A DNA stretch of 17,078 nt, from the NCBI GenBank assembly GCA_003135995.1, contig PNBM01000291.1:1-17078 (forward strand), read 5' to 3'. The translations under genes were made by a program, and so were the position numbers. Each line of letters opens with the position of its first letter. Positions within the stretch are counted from its first letter, which is position 1. Source of the DNA: Ignavibacteriota bacterium (GTDB lineage Bacteria > Bacteroidota > Ignavibacteria > Tepidaquicellales > Tepidaquicellaceae). Positions 7,526-14,504 of the stretch are shown piece after piece. Below the pieces are notes generated by a model. It was given only the letters and a program-made list of their open reading frames with translations. It was not told where the DNA came from and did not search any database.

Positions 7526-8743
7526 TTACTTAATTAACAGCATTTTCTTCGTATCGCTGAATCCATCCGTCATCAATCTATAAAAATATACTCCACTGGG
7601 ATATTGCGATGCGTTAAATGTTGCTTCGTATGTGCCTGCATTTTGTTTTTCATTCACAAGTGTTTCAACTTCACGTCCGAGCATATCGAAGATAACAAGT
7701 TTCACAAATCCATTCTTTGGAATTTCATAGCGAATACTTGTTGATGGATTAAAAGGGTTCGGATGGTTTTGTTCCAATGAATATGATGATGGAACAACTT
7801 CAGAGATTGGTTTTATTCCTAAAATCTCCGTGTAAGAACGACGCCAAACACTCCAACAATTATAACCTGATATACCTATAAAGATGTAATTGTTAAAGAA
7901 TAAAATCGCTGTAGGTGATGGACCGTAACATAATCCTTGATTTTTATCTATCCAGTTTGTTCCATTATTTGTAGAAAGATAGATGCCGCTACCATTTGTC
8001 CCAGCGAGAATATTATTTTCAATGTTGGCAAGGGAAAGGATTTCTGTATTAAATGAAACATTAAAATTCCAGTTTGTGCCATTATTTGTGGAAAGATAAA
8101 TACATGCACTAGCACTACTATACCATGTCCCTGCAAATATATTATTTCCATTCACTGTTATTTTATAGACCAATTGATTATTCAACCCTGTTTGGCTCCA
8201 GTTTGCTCCATTATTTGTGGATAGATAAACTCCATTATTACCAGTTCCCGCAAAAATGTTATTCCCATTAAATGCAATGGTATTTACATTATCATTATTC
8301 AAAGCAGTTTGAACCCAGCTTGTTCCGTAATCCGTTGAAAGAAACACGCCGCCGTAAGTTCCCGCAAAAATGTCATTTCCTCTCACGGCAAGGCAAAAAA
8401 TACCTAAATGTAAAGAATTTTGAGTCCAGCTTGTTCCATTATTTGTAGAAATATAGAGCCCACTGGTATCAGCTCCTGCAAATATATTATTTCCAATAAC
8501 CGCAAAGCAATTAATTGTTTTATTATTCAAACCAGTTTGTGTCCAGTTCGTACCGTTATTTGTCGAAACATAAACACCATAAAGAAATGTTCCTGCAAAA
8601 ATATAATTTCCGTATGTCGCAAGGGACCAAACCTCTTTATTATTTCCCATTCCACTCGACATCTGCACCCACTGTGCTGAGCAGTTGTTAAATGTTAAAT
8701 TATAAATTAAAAGAGCAAGTAAAACGGTAATCATTTTCTTCAT
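7526..8743 (-). CDS. Secreted beta-propeller-like repeat protein with T9SS sorting domain (shorter tandem paralogue)
   Basis: A 405-residue exported protein of unknown target. A signal peptide (about 1-23, ending NNCSAQW) is followed by about six copies of a roughly 38-41-residue repeat of the form GNNIFAGTxxxGVYLSTNNGTNWTQTGLNN. This resembles sortilin/BNR-type propeller blades with the S-T-N-N-G-x-x-W turn. The C-terminal 85 residues are a sorting tail (NHPNPFNPSTSIRYEIP, IFDMLGREVETLVNEKQNAG, PSGVYFYRL, KKMLLIK). The repeat unit and tail are very close to those of the longer gene just upstream on the same strand (41-nt gap), so the two look like a tandem duplication and one transcript. The ATG at 8743 is used; a second ATG three codons later is also possible. 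Confidence 0.85.
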   Translation of the reverse strand: MKKMITVLLALLIYNLTFNNCSAQWVQMSSGMGNNKEVWSLATYGNYIFAGTFLYGVYVSTNNGTNWTQTGLNNKTINCFAVIGNNIFAGADTSGLYISTNNGTSWTQNSLHLGIFCLAVRGNDIFAGTYGGVFLSTDYGTSWVQTALNNDNVNTIAFNGNNIFAGTGNNGVYLSTNNGANWSQTGLNNQLVYKITVNGNNIFAGTWYSSASACIYLSTNNGTNWNFNVSFNTEILSLANIENNILAGTNGSGIYLSTNNGTNWIDKNQGLCYGPSPTAILFFNNYIFIGISGYNCWSVWRRSYTEILGIKPISEVVPSSYSLEQNHPNPFNPSTSIRYEIPKNGFVKLVIFDMLGREVETLVNEKQNAGTYEATFNASQYPSGVYFYRLMTDGFSDTKKMLLIK

Positions 8744-8784
8744 TTTTATATCTTCTATTAATTAGAATTAAGTAATTTTATTTT

Positions 8785-10806
8785 TTATTTCACTAACAAC
8801 ATCCGCTTCGTCTCGCTGAATCCATCAGTCGTTAATCTATAAAAATAAACTCCGCTTGAATATTGTGAAGCATTGAAAGTTGCTTCGTATGTTCCTGCGG
8901 TTTGTTTTTCATTTACAAGAGTTTCAATTTCACGACCAAGAGCGTCATATACAATTAATCGCACATTTTCACTTCGGGGAATTTCATATCGAATATTTGT
9001 TGAGGGATTAAATGGATTTGGATGGTTTTGACATAAAGAAAATTTGTTTGGAGCGAGTGAACTAATACTTTGAACTCCTAAAATTTCCGTAAGTGAACGA
9101 CGCCAAACAAATTGCCCATCAGTGCCTGCAAAGATATAATTGTTTGTTATCAACAAGGAATAAACCGTCGGAATAATAATAAACCCCTGATTTTTATTTA
9201 CCCAGCTTACACCATTATTTGTAGAAAGATAGACTCCATTATCTAATGTTCCTGCAAAAATATTGTTCCCGCTTGGAACAAGAGAATAAACAGTTTTATT
9301 ATTTAATGTAGTTTGAGTCCAGGATGTTCCCAAATTTGTAGAAAAACAGACTCCATTATCTAATGTTCCTGCAAAAATATTGTTACCGATGGATATAAGA
9401 GAATAAACAGTTTTATTATTCAAAGCAGTTTGAATCCAATTTGTTCCGTTATTGGAGGATAGGTAAATACCATTAATATCCGTTCCCGCAAAAATAAAAT
9501 TACCAAGTATTGTGAAAGAACGAATGGTTTTATTATTCAAAGCAGTTTGAATCCAGCTTGTGCCGTTATTTGACGAAATATAAACACCAGACGAATCTGT
9601 TCCTGCAAAAATATTATTTCCGAGTGAAGATAATGACCATACAGTTTTATTATACATTGCGGTTTGCGTCCAATTAGTCCCGTTATTTGTTGAGAGATAT
9701 ACACTTCTAATTGCCCCAGCAAAAATATTATATTGAGAGATTGAAAAGGAATATACAGTAGTAGTATTCAAATCAGTCTGTATCCAATTTGTTCCACTAT
9801 TTGTGGAAATATTTATACCGATATAATCTGAACCTGCAAAGATATTATTTCCGAGTGAAGATAATGTCCTAACATATTGATTATTTAAATCAGCTTGAAT
9901 CCAGTTTGTGCCGTTATTAGTGGAAAGATATACGCAATTTTCATACGTCCCTGCTATGATAATATTCCCGATTGTTGCAAGAGACAAAATGTATAAATTA
10001 CTCAAACCAATAGGCGTCCAATTAGTTCCGTTATTTGTTGAAAGATAAACACCATGATTAATTGTTCCCGCGACAATATTATTTCCAACTGTGGTAAGTG
10101 AAGAAACAGATATATTATTCAGTCCAACTTGAGTCCAATCAATCCCGTTATTTGTTGAGAGATATACTCCATTATTATATACCCCTGCATAAATATTATT
10201 ACCTTTAAAAGTAAATGCCCAAGCTGATTGATTCAAAGAAGTTGGAGTCCAATTTGTGCCGTTATTTGTAGAGAGGTAAGTGGTATAAAGCGAATTTCGT
10301 GCAAAAATATTATTTCCATTTGCAGCAATTCTACTAATAAATGTAGTTAAAGCGGTTTGAGACCAATTAGCGCCATTATTTGTGGTGATAAAGACTCCAT
10401 AATCTGTCGCAGCAAATATATTATTACCACTCGTAGCAAGGCCTGAAATTTCTCCGTTATTTAATGAGGTTTGAATCCAACTTAAGCCGTTATTAGTTGA
10501 AAAATAAACACCTTTATAAGTTGTCCCTGCAAAAATATAATTCCCGTTAACAGTAAAAGATGTAACCCATTCACTTTTCAAAGTAGTTTGAGTCCAGTTT
10601 GTTCCATTGTTTGAAGACAAATAAATACCTTGTTGTGTCCCTACGCAAATATAATTATTGCCGAATGTAGCAATGGAATTACCACTCCCTACCGAAAATC
10701 CATATGTTTGCACCCACTGCGAAGAGCAATTTTTAATTAAGAATGTTAAATTAAAAATTAGTAAAACGGGAATTAACACTATTAACTTATAATTAATGTT
10801 ATTCAT
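8785..10806 (-). CDS. Large secreted repeat protein with 13 propeller-type repeats and T9SS sorting domain
   Basis: A 673-residue exported protein. The signal peptide is about 1-36 (MNNINYKLIVLIPVLL...NCSSQW). I count 13 copies of a repeat built on GNNIFAGT-x-x-GVYLSTNNGTNWxQTxLNN, at 114-123-bp spacing in the DNA; several neighbouring copies are nearly the same (the NNKTVYSL copies at residues about 400-540), indicating recent internal duplication. The tail (about 590-673) has NHPNPFNPSTNIRYEIP, VYDALGREIETLVNEKQTAG, SGVYFYRL and KRMLLVK, the type IX sorting signal. Such proteins are surface or released; function beyond that is not visible, and adhesion or binding is only a guess. It is upstream of and probably co-transcribed with its paralogue. 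Both lie between the two tRNA-Pro copies. Confidence 0.87.
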   Translation of the reverse strand: MNNINYKLIVLIPVLLIFNLTFLIKNCSSQWVQTYGFSVGSGNSIATFGNNYICVGTQQGIYLSSNNGTNWTQTTLKSEWVTSFTVNGNYIFAGTTYKGVYFSTNNGLSWIQTSLNNGEISGLATSGNNIFAATDYGVFITTNNGANWSQTALTTFISRIAANGNNIFARNSLYTTYLSTNNGTNWTPTSLNQSAWAFTFKGNNIYAGVYNNGVYLSTNNGIDWTQVGLNNISVSSLTTVGNNIVAGTINHGVYLSTNNGTNWTPIGLSNLYILSLATIGNIIIAGTYENCVYLSTNNGTNWIQADLNNQYVRTLSSLGNNIFAGSDYIGINISTNSGTNWIQTDLNTTTVYSFSISQYNIFAGAIRSVYLSTNNGTNWTQTAMYNKTVWSLSSLGNNIFAGTDSSGVYISSNNGTSWIQTALNNKTIRSFTILGNFIFAGTDINGIYLSSNNGTNWIQTALNNKTVYSLISIGNNIFAGTLDNGVCFSTNLGTSWTQTTLNNKTVYSLVPSGNNIFAGTLDNGVYLSTNNGVSWVNKNQGFIIIPTVYSLLITNNYIFAGTDGQFVWRRSLTEILGVQSISSLAPNKFSLCQNHPNPFNPSTNIRYEIPRSENVRLIVYDALGREIETLVNEKQTAGTYEATFNASQYSSGVYFYRLTTDGFSETKRMLLVK
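8850..10640. repeat. Intragenic 114-123-bp tandem repeats encoding propeller blades
   Basis: The plus strand shows a recurring block of the type CC[GA]TTATTTGT[TG]GA near 9211, 9455, 9565, 9680, 9796, 9914, 10028, 10147, 10259, 10375, 10490 and 10606, coding the STNNGTNW turn. The spacing is constant and the reading frame is kept, so the array can grow or shrink by recombination without frameshift. Confidence 0.75.
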
Positions 10807-11238
10807 ATAATTATTTTTTAAATTACTTTTATAAAACTTATTTATAACAGTAATAATCCCAGTGAGATTAGATTTGGATTCATAGTTGAAACGTATATAG
10901 AAATATTAAAAAAATAAAGTTATTTATCAGGAAAAGGATTTCTTTAAAATCACTTTAAATAGTTTGTTTTGATTGCAGGCAAAATTCAGAGAGTTGATTT
11001 ATAAAAATATTCCTCTTAGATTATATACAAAACTTGCAAAATGGCTTGCAAAGATTTTTTTTGATAATGAAACCTTTAAGGGTTATAATACAGGCATAAG
11101 CACCTGGCAAGTAATCCCTTTTAGGTTTTTTTATTTTATGAAAATATTTTAGATAAAAATTGTTAAATAAATTGATAAGAATGTATATAAAAACAAATAA
11201 GGATTTGTGGAAAAGAATAGAAATTCTAACTGTTTTTG
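10807..11238. other. Intergenic region upstream of the long T9SS gene
   Basis: A 432-bp AT-rich spacer with no supported gene; the reading frame at 11021-11356 on the minus strand runs through the tRNA and a hairpin and is rejected. It holds a direct repeat CTTGCAAA (in 11033-11053) and the terminator-like hairpin at 11070-11132. No clear promoter for the 10806 gene was found. Confidence 0.4.
11070..11132 (+). terminator. Terminator-like hairpin with a T-run, plus strand, with no obvious gene to end
   Basis: AAACCTTTAAGGG (11070-11082) pairs with CCCTTTTAGGTTT (11116-11128) over 11 of 13 positions. The 33-nt loop contains its own CAGG/CCTG stem, and a T-run ends at 11132. No plus-strand gene lies upstream of it, so it may end a small RNA, block read-through, or be a dispersed palindromic element. 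Confidence 0.4.
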
Positions 11239-11313
11239 TCGGAACGGCTGGATTCGAACCAGCGACCTCCAGTTCCCAAAACTGGCGCGATAACCGGACT
11301 ACGCTACGCTCCG
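11239..11313 (-). tRNA. tRNA-Pro (anticodon UGG)
   Basis: The minus strand folds as a full cloverleaf. The acceptor CGGAGCG/CGTTCCG is 7 bp with one G-T, the D stem is GCG/CGC, and the anticodon stem CCAGT/ACTGG closes the loop TTTGGGA, so the anticodon is TGG. The variable loop is AGGTC, and the T arm GCTGG-TTCGAAT-CCAGC is followed by discriminator A. The next bases are CAA, so the CCA end is not encoded. The apparent plus-strand peptide containing GTAGFEPATSSSQ is the well-known antisense artefact of this tRNA. Confidence 0.95.
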
Positions 11314-11362
11314 AAGGTAGAATATCACAAATTTTAACTAAAATACACATTTTCAAATTCAG

Positions 11363-11390
11363 TTGAAAGGTGCATTTTTAGTATTATACT
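11363..11390 (+). promoter_or_regulatory. Probable integrase promoter
   Basis: TTGAAA (11363-11368), a 16-bp spacer and TATACT (11385-11390) form a housekeeping-type promoter. The predicted start site falls at the first TAGTGAGGA repeat, about 85 nt before the integrase ATG. Confidence 0.5.
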
Positions 11391-11396
11391 CTAAAA

Positions 11397-11436
11397 TAGT
11401 GAGGAATAGTGAGGAGTAGTGAGGAAATAGTGAGGA
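11397..11436 (+). repeat. Four helically phased TAGTGAGGA direct repeats (candidate integrase arm sites or operator)
   Basis: TAGTGAGGA starts at 11397, 11407, 11417 and 11428, a spacing of 10, 10 and 11 bp, so all four face the same side of the helix. They lie between tRNA-Pro and the integrase gene, immediately after the integrase promoter. This is where arm-type recombinase sites or an autoregulatory operator would be expected. Confidence 0.75.
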
Positions 11437-11482
11437 GTCTTTCATATAGATTATAAACAATATTCCAGAAAGGGATATTTAT

Positions 11483-12538
11483 ATGTTCTTATCTAAAAAT
11501 AGAAAAACAGGAGGTAGATATTATGTTTATTATACAGATGAAAACGGAAAGAGAAAATCAGTCACTACTGGAACCTCGTATAAGAACGAAGCGTTAGCCT
11601 TCTTAATAGCCTTTGCTAACCGACCAAAAGAAATAAAGCCCACCGAACCTGTTATAAAACCTCTTGAAAAGTTTTCTGAACTTGAAGATAAAGTAATAAG
11701 CTTTGTAAAAGATAACCATCGGAAAGGAACTGTTAGTATATATAAATTCACTATGAAATCTTTCCGTGAAACCATCGGTGATAAACCTCTCAACGAAATA
11801 ACTATTAGAGATGTTGAGCATTACAAATCTGAAAGACTGAAGAAAGTAAAACCATCTACATGTAACATTGATATTGCCACCCTGAAAGCAAGTTTTAACA
11901 TAGGATTAAAGTTCGGGTGGGTTTTACACAATCCGGTTAAAGGAATTCCCAAGCTAAAAATTCCTCAAAAAGAAAAACTATGTATGTCTGATGAAGAAGT
12001 AGCTAAGCTTTTAAGCGAAGTAAAAGAGTACCCTTTGATGCGTAATATAATTCTCTTTGGTTTGTACACTGGTTGTCGCATGAAGGAAATCACGAATCTT
12101 CAATGGAAAGATATAGATTTGAAAGATAGAATAATACAAATCCGAAACAAAGAAGACTTTAATACCAAAACAGGAAAATCAAGGTTGATTCCCATAAGCG
12201 ATAAACTGTATTCAACTATCAATCAGATTATAACTGAAAATGGAAATATAATTAACTTCCACGACCCGGATTCATATATATTTTCAAAAGAGAATAATAT
12301 TAGATTCACTAATAGCTCCGTTACTCATATGTTTAAGTATTACATTCGAAAAGCAAGACTCCCGGAGAAGTTTCACTTCCATTGTTTACGTCATACGTTT
12401 ATAACTAACTGTATAAAGCGTGGAATCAGCATTAACTACGTTCAAGCCTTGGCAGGCCACAGTGAAATAAAGACCACGCTAGGCTATATTCACATTGGAA
12501 TTGAAGACTTAAAGAAAGCAATCCTGGCTATTGATTAG
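11483..12538 (+). CDS. Tyrosine recombinase (phage/island-type integrase)
   Basis: A complete 351-residue site-specific recombinase. The N-terminal part (about 1-50) has the short strand pattern of an arm-binding domain (GGRYYVYYTDENGKRKSVTTG). Residues about 65-150 form a SAM-like core-binding domain, and about 165-345 the catalytic domain. The catalytic residues are visible: Arg199 in TGCRMKEI, a lysine in NTKTGKSR (about 229-232), His300 and Arg303 in HCLRHTF, His326 in AGHSEIKTT and the nucleophile Tyr335 in GYIH. A Shine-Dalgarno AAAGGG (11469-11474) precedes the ATG at 11483. The gene points away from tRNA-Pro and lies on the 5' side of that tRNA, an uncommon geometry for a tRNA integrase. 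It marks the start of the mobile-element part of the window. Confidence 0.95.
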   Translation: MFLSKNRKTGGRYYVYYTDENGKRKSVTTGTSYKNEALAFLIAFANRPKEIKPTEPVIKPLEKFSELEDKVISFVKDNHRKGTVSIYKFTMKSFRETIGDKPLNEITIRDVEHYKSERLKKVKPSTCNIDIATLKASFNIGLKFGWVLHNPVKGIPKLKIPQKEKLCMSDEEVAKLLSEVKEYPLMRNIILFGLYTGCRMKEITNLQWKDIDLKDRIIQIRNKEDFNTKTGKSRLIPISDKLYSTINQIITENGNIINFHDPDSYIFSKENNIRFTNSSVTHMFKYYIRKARLPEKFHFHCLRHTFITNCIKRGISINYVQALAGHSEIKTTLGYIHIGIEDLKKAILAID

Positions 12539-12554
12539 GCTGGGATTGTTTTTT
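12520..12554 (+). terminator. Integrase terminator overlapping its stop codon
   Basis: AATCCTGGCT (12520-12529) pairs with AGGCTGGGATT (to 12547) in a 10-bp stem including G-T pairs. The TAG stop sits at the loop edge, and GTTTTTT follows. The stem spans the last codons of the integrase. Confidence 0.6.
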
Positions 12555-12572
12555 CGATAATTAAACATAATC

Positions 12573-12608
12573 AAGTAATCACGATTGCAAAATCGTAGTT
12601 ACTTTTTT
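12573..12608 (+). terminator. Second intrinsic terminator after the integrase
   Basis: AAGTAA-TC-ACGATT-GCAA-AATCGT-AG-TTACTT is a 12-bp stem with one mismatch and one wobble, closed by GCAA and followed by TTTTTT. It is stronger than the hairpin 20 bp upstream and insulates the integrase from the convergent operon. Confidence 0.78.
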
Positions 12609-12993
12609 CGGAACAGAGATAAGTACTGCATAATGGAGGAGTGTTATCGTAAGTTATCCGTATTAAGATGACTCTTATAATCTCTCTTATTAAGTTCTCT
12701 TATAGTTAGCTCTATCTACTTGAATAACTTAATAATCTTGATTATACCCCTTGGTTATATATATCTTGATTGTGTATTACTATGCTATGTAAGGCCTATT
12801 ACTATGAAAGCTTATGTTATGAAAAAAAAATCCATTTTTTTTGGGGGTGGAATATTCCTTTCCCGCTAATTCAATCTATTTCTGCATTTTTTTTTCGTGG
12901 CTGTATATAGAGCCAAACGAATTTTCCATTTAAGTGGAATATCAGTATTTCTGTCCATCAATTTTCCACTCAAGTGAAAAATGTAGGGGTGAG
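12609..12993. other. Non-coding spacer rich in short direct repeats between convergent genes
   Basis: A 385-bp stretch with no gene. It has a loose CTTAT-type series at about 12-13-bp spacing (12674-12715), ATCTTGATT twice (12735, 12763), TATTACTATG twice (12775, 12797), an A8/T8 inverted repeat near 12821-12840, the palindrome GGAATATTCC (12849-12858) and a pair of 18-bp repeats at 12922-12979. Such density suggests protein-binding or element-end DNA, but I cannot assign it. Confidence 0.4.
12922..12979. repeat. Pair of 18-bp palindromic direct repeats
   Basis: TTTTCCATTTAAGTGGAA (12922-12939) and TTTTCCACTCAAGTGAAA (12962-12979) agree at 15 of 18 positions and are 40 bp apart. Each is internally palindromic (TTCCA...TGGAA; CACT-CA-AGTG). 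They sit just past the stop of the 12994 gene and could be paired dimer-binding sites. Confidence 0.6.
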
Positions 12994-13722
12994 TTATTTT
13001 TTGTTAGATAGATTATTAGGATATATTATATTACCATCGTCATCTGTTATTGTAATTTTAATCATACCTTCAATTTCTTTTCTTATTTTAGTTGGAGGGC
13101 TTTTAATTACAATGTATCGCTTTTTATCTTCATCCCATCGACTCCAGTCGTATCTTGTAAAAATAAAACTGTTCTCATAATAATGACCAATTACTTTTTC
13201 CTCGTTCGGATCATCATAAGGATGATATTCATAAAATCCAAAATCAGAAATTCCAATGACCGGTTTGTATTCACTAATATTTTTATCCAGGTTACTTCCA
13301 TTACTAATTAAATCCGAAAGAATAAAATTTCTTGGCTCACTTCTAATGTTATTATAATCGGTCAAATACAATCTTAAACAGTCAAGACTATGACATTTAG
13401 TAAGACTTTTATAGACGACAGCGGAAGGACCATCATGTTCATAAATATATTGTGACTGCTTGATGTTATAATAATCTGAATTAATGTGGTGGGCAATCCA
13501 GTGCCAATCCATCGCCCAGTCTTTTGTATAGTGTCCAAAATCACTTGCTAATTGTTGATTTGATTTAACATTCTCTAATGCGACACAAACGATATCAGCA
13601 AGATGTTTGATTTCGGTATTGCTAAACTGATATTCTTCATCCATTGGTTCAACAATAAACTTGTTTACATAGTTTAAAGATCTTTCCCGTAATGTTAATT
13701 CAAGGATATTCATAAAGAACAT
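12994..13722 (-). CDS. Uncharacterised protein, third gene of a three-gene operon
   Basis: A 242-residue soluble protein (233 if the second ATG is used) that I do not recognise. It has no signal peptide or membrane segment. It is rich in aromatic residues and Asp: DWAMDWHWIAHHIN at about 69-82 and FGFYEYHPYDDPNEE at about 172-186. The ITITDDDGNII end is a beta-hairpin-like tail with a basic terminus (LSNKK). His/Asp/Trp density near 63-80 could mark a metal or catalytic site, but no family pattern is evident. Two starts are possible: ATG at 13722, or ATG at 13713, which overlaps the upstream TGA as ATGA. Either way translation is coupled to the preceding gene, so the two products are probably made in step and may act together. 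Confidence 0.7.
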   Translation of the reverse strand: MFFMNILELTLRERSLNYVNKFIVEPMDEEYQFSNTEIKHLADIVCVALENVKSNQQLASDFGHYTKDWAMDWHWIAHHINSDYYNIKQSQYIYEHDGPSAVVYKSLTKCHSLDCLRLYLTDYNNIRSEPRNFILSDLISNGSNLDKNISEYKPVIGISDFGFYEYHPYDDPNEEKVIGHYYENSFIFTRYDWSRWDEDKKRYIVIKSPPTKIRKEIEGMIKITITDDDGNIIYPNNLSNKK

Positions 13723-14501
13723 TCATTTATTTCTATAATTTTATTAACAATTCTAGTCGCTACTTCTTGATTAAACCATCCATTTGATGGGTGGCGAGTT
13801 AACCAGACTCTACCACAACTTGAACCGCGCCATTTAATTGGAAGTTGGCTTCTAGGATTAATTACAATATCTTCTTCAATATAATTATTATTTGCATCAA
13901 GTCTTGGAAAAGATAATTCACTTGGAAAAATAAAACCTAACTTTTCAAAAGTATTTTTTAATTCACTTCCAACTTCTTTTCCCATTATAAAAAAATATAT
14001 ATCATTAGGTTTCTGTTTTAATTTGTACTTAATGAATTGTTTAAGTAAATAAATTCTTTTATTTAATATTCTATTTCTAAATTTTACTTTTTCTGTCTGT
14101 GAATTCATAATACCAAATATCTCTTTGTATTGTTTTGGGTAAGGTGCAAGATCTCTATTGCACCCTAGTGGATATAAATTTGAACAAAATTCTTTATACT
14201 CAATATTATTGTTAAAGATTAAATATCCTTCTTCGGTTCCTATATTTTCTCTATAAATATCTCTGCGTATTTTATATGCTAACCGAGTTTGTTCTTCTTC
14301 TGTTCCGGGTGCAGTATTAACAGGATTATTTTGATAATATAAGTTTATTATTTTTTTTCTTTTAGAACACCAATTTCGATAATCCTTTAAACTTATGAAA
14401 GGACTATTTTCTTCTATAGCAATAAAAATTATAGAAGCCGTTAATGCATTTCCATAACCTAAAAATTTAATTGGGATATTAATTCTTTTATATTTTCGCA
14501 T
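13710..14501 (-). CDS. Uncharacterised protein with motifs resembling the uracil-DNA-glycosylase superfamily; second operon gene
   Basis: A 263-residue soluble protein not recognised with certainty. Four segments fall in the order expected for the UDG fold. SIIFIAIEENSPF (about 23-35) could be a first strand plus active-site loop, and EFCSNLYPLGCNRDLAP (about 104-120) resembles the TN-x-x-P segment. IYFFIMGKEVGSELKNTF (about 168-185) resembles a central strand plus GKxA-type helix. VWLTRHPSNGWFN (about 232-244) resembles the HPS leucine-loop motif. This reading is a remote-similarity inference; if right, the protein binds DNA and may excise or sense a modified base. It starts 3 nt after the upstream stop and overlaps the downstream gene, so it is the centre of a tight operon on the presumed mobile element. 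Confidence 0.6.
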   Translation of the reverse strand: MRKYKRINIPIKFLGYGNALTASIIFIAIEENSPFISLKDYRNWCSKRKKIINLYYQNNPVNTAPGTEEEQTRLAYKIRRDIYRENIGTEEGYLIFNNNIEYKEFCSNLYPLGCNRDLAPYPKQYKEIFGIMNSQTEKVKFRNRILNKRIYLLKQFIKYKLKQKPNDIYFFIMGKEVGSELKNTFEKLGFIFPSELSFPRLDANNNYIEEDIVINPRSQLPIKWRGSSCGRVWLTRHPSNGWFNQEVATRIVNKIIEINECSL

Positions 14502-14504
14502 AAA

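Noticed and set aside
8850..10640. CRISPR or minisatellite array
   Set aside because: The periodicity is protein-coding repeats in one open frame with codon-level variation.
10700..10740. Lipoprotein signal in the long T9SS protein (cysteine near residue 27)
   Set aside because: The residues before the cysteine (LIKNC) do not fit a lipobox; a standard signal peptide is more likely.
11021..11356. Minus-strand 111-residue reading frame
   Set aside because: It runs through the tRNA gene and the terminator-like hairpin; composition is not protein-like.
11160..11366. Plus-strand reading frame containing GTAGFEPATSSSQ
   Set aside because: It is the antisense translation of the tRNA-Pro gene, a frequent annotation artefact.
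12974..13180. Plus-strand 68-residue reading frame
   Set aside because: It is antisense to the 12994-13722 gene, with no start signal.
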